From Watersipora subatra (Eukaryota; Bryozoa; Gymnolaemata; Cheilostomatida; Watersiporidae), in the NCBI RefSeq assembly GCF_963576615.1, contig NC_088716.1, positions 56,305,415-56,369,414 on the forward strand: a stretch of DNA of 64,000 nt, read 5' to 3'. Shown one piece after another: positions 56,901 through 64,000 of this stretch. Below the pieces are notes generated by a model. It worked only from the letters and a program-made list of their open reading frames with translations. It was not told where the DNA came from and did no database searches. Within the stretch, counting starts at the first letter, position 1. Every line of letters starts with the position of its first letter. A program made the translations under genes and the position numbers.

Positions 56901-59900
56901 CCAATATCACTTTGGTCGTGGGCTGTATGACAGTGGAATTTCTAGGTTTAGCTATGCTAAAAAATTGTTTGGACACTAATGTCGACTAGTTCAGCAGAGC
57001 AGAAGAAGAGTTGAGGTCCGCAGACACTGTGGAAGGTATTTAAAAGCCAAAAGAAGATGAAATGGTTTCAAAGTAAAGCAACAATCAGAACGCAACTGTA
57101 AATAAGTAAACGATGCAAATAACCCATTTTTGTTTCAAAAATGTTAATTTTCATTTTTGTATGTATTATAAATATGGTTTGTTTAGGTCATGTTTTCTTG
57201 AATACATATTTTTAGCATTTTATAGGTTATTAATTATTAGACTTATAAATTTGCTGATTTTTGGCATATTATTTGATAGCATAATTGCGATTATCTAAAC
57301 TCGGCTTACAATGGATCGATGCTCATAACTCCTCTTCTATTACACATGAAAAGCTAGTTTTGGCTGCAAACTAGCTAACATATCAAGGTGTGCAATGAGC
57401 TTGTATGCAACATTGTTAAATATAGTTATAAAATAAAAATATGCCTTCAAATTTATGAAATAAAAATCTGAAAGCTCTAATAAATCGTAGGTTCATTGCA
57501 AGCAATATATATCAACTGGTGGAGATGTTTCTCAGATGTCCAACACATTTATTTAGATATCTATGACAAGTTGGAGGTAAATTATAGTAAGATTTATTGC
57601 ATCCAAAAGAGTTAATGTCGCTGCACTTTAAACAAGGTGCAAAATACAGAGAACATTCGCTTCGCCCAAAGAAGGGTTCAGTTTAGCTTGACGAAGTTCT
57701 GACAAGATATTTGAAAAGTACAATGTCACCCTCTATTTGAATGTCACCTTTAATAAAGCGCCACTATAGTGGAAGGATTGAAAAATATAGCGCCATGGCG
57801 TTCAAGCAGACGTTTTATGGTAAATATTTTGTGCACCTTTTAACTTTTACTTGTGCCATGTATGTCTGTTGTTTTTGCTCTTTGAGCTGCTAATTTTTTT
57901 TAATTTTATAAATCAACTTCACAATACTGCAAGCACTCTTATGGAATACTAATTACAAACAAACTTAACAACATAACTGATAAGCTATGATTATTGTTGT
58001 GGGTAGATAGGTGGCTGATTGTTAGGCCTTTGTTTTCCAACTACGATTGTTTAAGTCAATGGTAATATCTCTTGCAACAAATACAGTCTGTTTCAATTTC
58101 AATTAAATCTATGTTTCAACAGTTAATGCTCATTTCAACAGTCAATACCCGTTTCAATAGATCATACCCGTTTCAACAGATCATATCTGTTTCCACAGAT
58201 CATGTCTATTTCATTAGATAAAGTCATTTTCAATAGATAATGCCCGTTTCAACAGATGCCGTTGCAACAGATAATATCTGTTGAAACAGATAGTGCCCGT
58301 TTTATGCTTTCTTTTTGCCAATATGTTGCTTGGTGTTGAATCCTGGCTTGTGAATTGTTTCACCGACTTAGCAAAACAACCTCTTTGGGTACTTGCAGGC
58401 TGTAACCTTACATACCGATTTGGGAGATTTAAAGCTGGAACTCTTCTGTGAAAACTGTCCTAAGACATGTGAAAATTTTCTAGCACTTTGTGCCAGTGGC
58501 TACTACAATTCTACACTTTTCCACAGAAATATAAAAGCCTTCATGGTTCAAGGGGGTGACCCAACAGGTAATAGTTGTTATACTAACACTAATACCATAA
58601 GGACACTTCGTGAAGTGGTTGTTATAAAAAGACAATTTTGTTGGGTAATGCATATTTTGGATGTTCACAAAAATTGCACACCGTTGTCAGAATGAGATTT
58701 CGCAATTGAGTTAAATATTATTGTCATATATAGTTTCAGATAAGCTAGTCTGGTCTGCCTGCTTCACACAAGCAATCTGAAAACCTGGTTTCCTTACTTT
58801 AGAAAGCTGAACGAATTATGTACATGAGTGCAGTGGCACTTGATATGGCTTGTATTGAAAACAAAAAGAAACTGTATTTTTAGCAGTTCTCCTCTCTAGG
58901 TTGTCATCGTGATACTAATCTGCATTGTTGATTTAGCGGAGGGGCACCACCAGTGCCATTTCTGGGAGTATAACCTCTACTTGTTATGCACAGGTCAGAC
59001 CTTCTAAATAAATAGGGCCTGGCAACTTCCTTGGAAGCAAAAAACTTGATTATATTTATTTGATAAGTGTGAGCGTTCGGGTGCAGCAGATAGAAAGTCC
59101 ATTTTGTATATTTAGGAACTGGAACTGGAGGTGAATGTATTTGGGGTGGCAAGTTTGACGATGAGCTTCGAGATATTCTAAAGGTGAGGCTTACAAAATA
59201 AGCGGACAAAGGCTATAGTGAAGTTTGTCTTATTTTGTCGGCAGCCAGTACAAATGTTATAAAGCATAATATTGTTTTTCATGGAATCTTCTCTATTAAG
59301 GTGATGATTCCACACCTAATGCTAAATTACCGTAAGTAGTTTTTAGCCCGTCACACAGTAAATTATGATGAGGATTAGGTTTGCTGTAGTTTGTAATGTT
59401 GGGAATTCTGTGGAACTGGTGGCAGTAATCAGAGCATTTCCTTTAAGTTGCTGTTAGCATTGGTACTGCCGAATATAGCTAGTTATATTTATTGCACTGT
59501 TAAATTTCAATTTACAATGAAGGCTTTATCAGGTCTAGAAAGAATTTGTTCTTTGAGGATTACCATTATACCTGATCATACTCTATATGTCGCAACCATC
59601 CGTTTAGAATTATGTAAGCACCTCATTGGCCAGCTATATTGTATATTTCCTTGACAGCACAATACTCGAGGTGTAGTGTCAATGGCGAATTCAGGTCCTG
59701 ACACTAACGCTAGCCAGTTTTTCATTACATATGACAAGCATCCGAGTTTAGACCTGAAGTACACGGTCTTTGGCAGGTGTGTGTATATACTCTATATCTT
59801 GAGTTGATGTTAAGGAGATGTGTATAAATACTGACTTGTAATAAAAAACATTGAACATTACAGCCGCTGCATTCTTACAAATATCACATTATCTTACCTC

Positions 59901-60259
59901 AAGTCATTAGCTCTATATTAGTTGTACAGCTGGCCTGCTGATCGTCTGAAGAATGTAACTGAATGATCATGAGCGTTTTAACAGAATAAAATAACTTATG
60001 TTGATTCATAGGTTCTCTTTGTTAAAGCACTTTTTGCTTTTTAATTTTTCGAATTAAGTTATTAAAACTTAACTTTTTCCATACTTCATCTTCGCTGTAA
60101 CACAAAGTTAAAAAATGATAACTGAAATGTTGCAGGGTTATAGATGGAATGGAAACTTTGGATGAGTTGGAAAAGCAGCCAGTAGACAAGAAAGACAAGC
60201 CTCTGAACCCGATTCACCTTAATACTGTCACTATACATGCAAATCCTTTGGCCGTTTGA
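53978..60259 (+). CDS. PPIL3: Cyclophilin-like peptidyl-prolyl isomerase PPIL3, five exons
   Basis: A small single-domain cyclophilin. The family catalyses cis-trans isomerisation of proline peptide bonds, and PPIL3 is found with the spliceosome. Exons: 53978-53980 (ATG only), 58399-58567, 59116-59183, 59658-59776, 60136-60259. All junctions are GT-AG with matching phases, and the total of 483 nt gives 160 aa (human PPIL3 is 161). The protein opens [19 protein letters not shown]. The cyclophilin core is intact: [19 protein letters not shown] with the catalytic Arg, [20 protein letters not shown], and [20 protein letters not shown]. The cyclosporin-contacting Trp of cyclophilin A is replaced, as is usual in PPIL3. 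The exon 1 placement is inferred; an alternative ATG|GTAATA lies at 58059-58061. Confidence 0.94.
55083..55150. repeat. 17-bp tandem repeat, four units
   Basis: ACCTYTATTTGAGCGCC is repeated four times (4 x 17 = 68 bp) just inside the left end of the composite element. Confidence 0.95.
55576..56922. mobile_element. Inner insertion with CCCACGACCAAA ends
   Basis: CCCACGACCAAA at 55576-55587 is exactly complementary to TTTGGTCGTGGG at 56911-56922. Flanking sequence on both sides aligns to adjacent parts of the MITE at 29138-29849, so this segment looks like a later insertion into a related copy. TGTA occurs just outside both ends and may be the target duplication. No coding sequence. Confidence 0.65.
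56221..56790. repeat. Long tandem repeat inside the inner insertion
   Basis: ACTTCTTGATATTGTTAGCT starts at 56221, 56328 and 56579, each followed by ATGACGTTTT and AATGTAAACAAAATTG. The last two units share about 210-250 bp, including AATATTGGTTATTCTAATAA and AACATATAATCTTTTCCTTT. Confidence 0.9.
58116..58305. repeat. Degenerate 20-bp repeat around CCGTTTCAACAGAT
   Basis: About nine units of the type CCCGTTTCAACAGATCATA with many substitutions. At the end it includes an inverted form (CAACAGATAATATCTGTTG). It lies about 90 bp before PPIL3 exon 2. Confidence 0.85.
58399..58567 (+). CDS. PPIL3: PPIL3 exon 2
   Basis: 169 bp, phase 0 in, phase 1 out, donor GTAATA. Encodes [40 protein letters not shown] and [16 protein letters not shown], including the catalytic arginine in FHRN. 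Confidence 0.96.
59116..59183 (+). CDS. PPIL3: PPIL3 exon 3
   Basis: 68 bp, phase 1 in, phase 0 out, acceptor TATATTTAG, donor GTGAGG. Encodes [20 protein letters not shown] and ILK, matching human GTGRGGNSIWGKKFEDE. Too short to stand out as an open frame. Confidence 0.95.
59658..59776 (+). CDS. PPIL3: PPIL3 exon 4
   Basis: 119 bp, phase 0 in, phase 2 out, acceptor TTCCTTGACAG. Encodes [39 protein letters not shown], the conserved active-site strand block of cyclophilins (SQFFIT). Confidence 0.96.
60136..60259 (+). CDS. PPIL3: PPIL3 exon 5 and stop
   Basis: 124 bp, phase 2 in, acceptor ATGTTGCAG. Encodes [40 protein letters not shown] and TGA, in line with human [20 protein letters not shown] and ITIHANPFAQ. 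Confidence 0.96.
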
Positions 60260-60525
60260 CATAGTTGAGGGTGGCTGTGAAGCTCTTGTTATATAGGACT
60301 TGCGATGACTTTGTCGGATTTCTATTTTGGTGTAGATATAAATCTTTTGTTCCAAGTGAATTCGTCTGATGGTAGTGTGCCGATTTCTTAATATCGAATC
60401 TTTTTAAGAGATATGCATTATTCCAGTATGTTAATGCTGCTAGCAGGTATGTGCGGCTGTGCTATATTGTTGCTCTGATTGTAATAGCCAGTATTTATAA
60501 AAGCTGTGTAATCTTTATTGAAAGA

Positions 60526-60581
60526 GACAAAAAGACAAGCCTCTGCACCTATTACATGTCCCTGTCATTATACATGCATAT
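60526..60581 (+). pseudogene. Decayed partial duplicate of PPIL3 exon 5
   Basis: GACAAAAAGACAAGCCTCTG, then a CACC...CTGTCATTATACATGCATATC stretch, aligns with exon 5 bases 60185-60245 (GACAAGAAAGACAAGCCTCT ... ACTGTCACTATACATGCAAA) with short gaps. It lies about 270 bases past the stop codon, on the same strand, and is not part of the reading frame. Confidence 0.75.
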
Positions 60582-60658
60582 CTGTCTGTCTAATGATATG
60601 TTAACTCTCAAATCAATTATTGCGCATTGTTGATTTGGTAAACTTGCATAAAACTAAT

Positions 60659-60693
60659 AATATACAGCTCCCCAGCTGTGGGTGCTGTACATC
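60659..60693. repeat. Hairpin, relative of the one at 61923
   Basis: AATATACAGCTCCCC ... GGGTGCTGTACAT forms an imperfect stem. It is preceded by AAACTAATAA, as is the second copy. Confidence 0.65.
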
Positions 60694-61922
60694 ATCGATA
60701 AAAGGCCCATAATACGTTGCAGAATTTGTTAGTAAGTATTATAATCTGTATACATTTTCAATAATAGTTTATGCTTCAGATAAACATATTTTCATTGATA
60801 TTTGTATTGACATTTGGCATAGAGGGGGCATAGATTGTATGCTTTTCTTTGTCAAATCTAATCTAAATCAATTTGAGTTGTATTTTTGGACTGCTCGTTT
60901 AAATGGCCCATGTTGCCGCCGAAAATTTCAGCCGAAGCAAAATTCCATCATGGTTCGATGTCTGCGTTATTGAAGTGTTTGGCTACTAATCTTTGCGCGA
61001 TTGAGTGGAATGAGAATTATTTTTTAGAGTTGCCAAATCAAACATGAGAGTGGTCCGTTTGTTTTCGTTAACTCACATGACAAAACAACTCCGAATAAAG
61101 TGTGCTCTCGCGCAAGTTGAAATACAGTATGCTAGTGTATGGCGAAAACCGGTTGGCATAGTGAAGAGAGCTCGTTGACCAAATTATTATTGTAACAGCC
61201 TCCGATCCATGGAAATGTTTTTGCGGTAATGCAGTGCATGTGCCAGTTGTTGACTAACAACCGTAATCGTGCTTCATGAAAAATATCGATTGGTTCACTA
61301 GCTTTGGATTCCTTTATAGCGTTAGTGGAATATAATAAGGTTATATGTTAGTAGTTTTTAAATGTGTAGTTTATCTGCATATGTAAATGTTGACTCTCAG
61401 TTTTCATTAACTTTCTCTAGTTGATTGTCATAACTATTTGAATAAGAAAATGCGGGCTGCAGCATAAAAGTTCAATGCGGGTCTAGACTGATAACGTTAT
61501 TATAAAGTTTAAATTTGATGTTTATGAGTTGATGCTATGGTTATTTTATATACCATACGCTTTAGATTAAGTCAATTCTTTCAGTGTGTTTAAATTAAAC
61601 TCTTTCGTTTGTCTAGGCGTTCAAGGATAAACGTAAAAACCGGTAAACAGGAAGATTGTGCACAAATTAACTTCTAGATGTAAAGTAGTGATTCCTTACA
61701 TGTTAATTTTGTATGACGTTGAAATTAGTAATGACATAAAACTTTTATGCTATGATTATTGTTTTCTTATAACAGCTATTAGTGCTTTTTAAAAGCTGAT
61801 GAAGAAATCAAAAAAGTTAGGTTGTCGTAGTAGAGATTTTTATGATTCAATGCGTTAGTATATTGAGAAGGCTTTGCACTGACAAGAAGTTTACAAATTT
61901 TAGGTTAAACTAATAACCAATG

Positions 61923-61953
61923 ATATACAGCCCCTACATTGGGGGCTGTATAT
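61923..61953. repeat. Perfect 12-bp-arm hairpin
   Basis: ATATACAGCCCC (61923-61934) pairs with GGGGCTGTATAT (61942-61953) around TACATTG. Upstream AAACTAATAA and the stem sequence repeat those near 60660, suggesting copies of one small hairpin element. Confidence 0.9.
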
Positions 61954-62534
61954 TATTGCTAATAACTGAGAGTTGTTGTAAACGTATAGTGAAGCAACTA
62001 ATGTAGGATAGACTATGGGTTTCCGAAACAAACTGTTAGTTGAAAGCATTCAAACGCTCTGGGATGCTTATGTGAAGAAATCTAATGTGATTGCGCATGT
62101 ACACAGCATAGTAAGAATCATGCTATGGCAGACAAATGTAGCAAAATGTCCACTGTTTGACAATTTATGGCAAAAATCTAGGATATTTTTCAGCTATTGT
62201 GTGATCAACTAACTCGATTAGGCTTTAGATTAACGAAAAAAAGGCATTGTCAACACCTGAGTGTTGATACTGCCTATAATGACCTTTGACATCATTGAAG
62301 CAAACGTCTAATGACACTATTTCAATTCTGCCTATGTTTGAATATTCATGCTGTGTAGGCATTCATTGTAGCCTTTTTTTACTTAATTTAGTTCAAATGG
62401 TAATTTAGTTCTTAATGGTAGTATTCTCAGACAAAGAAATGTTCAAAAAAACATGGATAGACTGAAAAAAAATGCTTCAAATAAAATGCTATTTCACTAA
62501 AAAGATTTTACTAAGGTCTAAGATGATAAATATA

Positions 62535-63286
62535 CAGTTATACCTTGACATACAAACTTAATGTGTTTTGGGACTGAGCTCGTATGTCAACTCACTCATG
62601 TCTGAAGGCACCATTTCCTATATAGAATAACTGCATACAAGTTAATCCATTACCATACTATGAAAAAACACATCAAACAGGATATCACGGTGGAAAACGG
62701 TTTTTTAATTGTTGTAATTCAGTACCTACGCTAACAAAGTAACAAATACCTATTTAGTCGTTAAAACCTGGAATAAAATTTAACATGAACATGTACCCTA
62801 CTGTCAACTTGTTTTTACGCCACTACAAATGTAGTGGCTAACGGCTGTCTGAGAGAGACTTGACGGCAATGCGTTCGGTACACAACCTTTGTGACCCCAC
62901 GTAATAAAAACGTTGAAATTAACCTAAATGAGTTTAGCTTACTAAACACACACTTGAAGTGAAGTTTTAATCTTTTACTAAGCGTACTTTAATTTTGTCG
63001 CCTTAACTTTTTATTATCTGTTTCCGGTTTGGCGCTTTTTGCTTCGCATTCTCTAAAACTTTTAGTCAACCCTTTGAAAACCTTTTTCCTACTAATCTGA
63101 AAAGAAAGACCAAGCGATGTTGCTCTGAAAAGTGGCCTTTCGCAAACTACTGCAAAACCTTTCGCCATATAGTGGCCGTCAAGAATTGGCTCGTATCTCA
63201 AAGATTACTCATATATCAAGGAAGAAATTTTACTCATAACTCAATTGTCTCGTATGTTAGGGCTTTCATATGTCAAGGTATTACTG
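62535..63286. mobile_element. TA-flanked Tc1/mariner-type MITE
   Basis: The left end CAGTTATACCTTGACATAC and the complement of the right end (CAGTAATACCTTGACATAT) match at 17 of 19 positions, with TA outside both. Sub-terminal TCGTATGTCAACTC and ACTCATATATCAAGG relatives occur inside. 752 bp. A short minus-strand open frame inside (62989-63201) matches nothing known. Confidence 0.9.
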
Positions 63287-64000
63287 TATTGCTTAGGTGA
63301 AACTACACAGTTATAAATGTAAGTTAATGACTCCATTTATTTCTGTCGGTGGTCGCACCTGCTGGTTCAACAACGATTATCTGTCTTTAAAGTTACACTC
63401 AATTTGCTCTGCTCCACTTATATATTAGTTTTGCTGCAGCAGTAAGAACCTCTTAAATTTGTTAAAATGCATTCATATTGTTGTATAGCACAACCATCAG
63501 TGGAAAAGAATTATTATACTGTTTGAAAATAACAATTTGACATTGATGAATCAAACAAAGTATATATCATAAATTGTTATTAAATTACATAAATTATCAT
63601 GGTTTAACAAACGTTGTTCCCAATTCAGTGGTTCCAGCAGTATTTGTGCAATATCTGCCATGTTAATTTTGGGTGTTTGGCAGAGTGTTAAACGGGGAAA
63701 CAGTCCCAACATCGACAAGTCCGAACCTAGACAAGTCCCAATCTCGACAGAGGTTGGTCCGAATCTAGACAAAGGTTGGTCCGAACATCGACAAAGGCGG
63801 ATGCAGTTTTACAATAATTTAATTTTCAACAAATAATAAATGTCTTTTTGCAGATCTATCCTCACTTCAAAAGATAAAAATCAAAGCTACTCACTGAAGT
63901 TTAGATTTCAAATAAAACATTTTGCTAGCATAACAGTCAACCATATTTATGATTGTTACTTGTTTTAGCATTCGTTCTATATTTAGGTTGGGTAAAATAT
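63287..64000. other. Right edge, no gene seen
   Basis: AT-rich sequence with one short tandem repeat (63708-63799). Nothing else recognised before the window ends. Confidence 0.5.
63708..63799. repeat. Degenerate GTCCGAACMTMGACAA repeat
   Basis: About five to six units of CGACAAGTCCGAACCTAGAC type, the last three expanded with AGGTTG (ACAAAGGTTGGTCCGAA). Confidence 0.8.

Larger units (their letters stand above)
55056..57823. mobile_element. Composite inverted-repeat element, 2.8 kb, with nested insertions
   Basis: The left end TTACCGTAAAACCTCTATTC at 55056 matches the complement of the right end (TTACCATAAAACGTCTGCTT, ending 57823). Both ends are followed inward by ATTTGAGCGCCA-type sequence, and both sub-ends carry a GCGCCATTATAG...GAAAAATA block. 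Inside lie a second copy of the TA-MITE family (from about 55490 to 57440), which is itself split by a 1.35-kb insert at 55576-56922. No transposase is readable. Confidence 0.72.
53981..58398 (+). other. PPIL3: PPIL3 intron 1
   Basis: About 4.4 kb if exon 1 is placed correctly, acceptor GGTACTTGCAG. It is largely taken up by the nested transposon at 55056-57823 and a 20-bp repeat at 58116-58305. The stretch 53990-55055 shows nothing recognisable. Confidence 0.55.
60260..62534. other. Downstream of PPIL3
   Basis: PPIL3 3' UTR, then intergenic AT-rich sequence. No AATAAA was seen close behind the stop. Contains the exon 5 relic (60526-60581) and two related hairpins (near 60660 and 61923). No further gene recognised. 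Confidence 0.5.

Noticed and set aside
58059-58061. ATG|GTAATA as the PPIL3 start
   Set aside because: It would also give the right protein, but its donor is weaker than ATG|GTAAGTATA at 53978-53983. Kept only as the alternative.
62989-63201. Minus-strand frame of 70 codons
   Set aside because: It lies wholly inside the non-coding MITE at 62535-63286.

Overview
This is eukaryotic nuclear DNA from an animal. It is AT-rich, its coding exons are split by GT-AG introns, tandem arrays and short inverted-repeat transposons fill most of the non-coding space, and all three recognisable genes are animal genes. The repeat style suggests a marine invertebrate, perhaps a lophotrochozoan, but the species cannot be fixed from the sequence.

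Layout. 1-2494 is a 43-bp minisatellite of exactly 58 units. 3098-6503 (+) is a two-exon gene for an alpha-1,3-fucosyltransferase-like enzyme (glycosyltransferase family 10, 354 aa), with two minisatellites in its intron. 7333-8215 (-) is the 3' end of a dead non-LTR retrotransposon. 9383-53002 (-) is one large gene, the orthologue of human PTPN4/PTPN3, a FERM-PDZ tyrosine phosphatase. I rebuilt it from ten exons whose splice phases all match and which add up to exactly 1029 codons (1028 aa plus stop). Its whole FERM region sits in one 1229-bp exon, followed by a 19.6-kb intron. 53978-60259 (+) is PPIL3, a spliceosome-associated cyclophilin of 160 aa. Its five exons also close in phase, and the start codon appears to be the last three bases of exon 1. 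PTPN4 and PPIL3 are head to head, about 1 kb apart. 60260-64000 holds no gene that I recognise, only hairpins, a MITE and a short tandem repeat.

Repeats. The long PTPN4 introns, the PPIL3 first intron and the right flank carry several MITE-like elements. Four have TA-flanked CAG... ends (29138-29849, 35913-36659, 44981-45475, 62535-63286), two have TTAA/TAAC ends (38071-39184, 49386-49898), and 21203-21738 has longer terminal inverted repeats. A nested element lies at 55056-57823. A 28-bp minisatellite at 26281-27456 (42 units) is open in all three minus frames and would give the same hydrophobic repeat peptide in any of them.

Working together. The three genes do not form a pathway: one modifies glycans in the Golgi, one is a cortical phosphatase and one is a nuclear prolyl isomerase. 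The only clear functional link is the shared PTPN4/PPIL3 promoter region. I found no prokaryotic system, CRISPR array or rRNA. There is one weak tRNA-derived SINE candidate.
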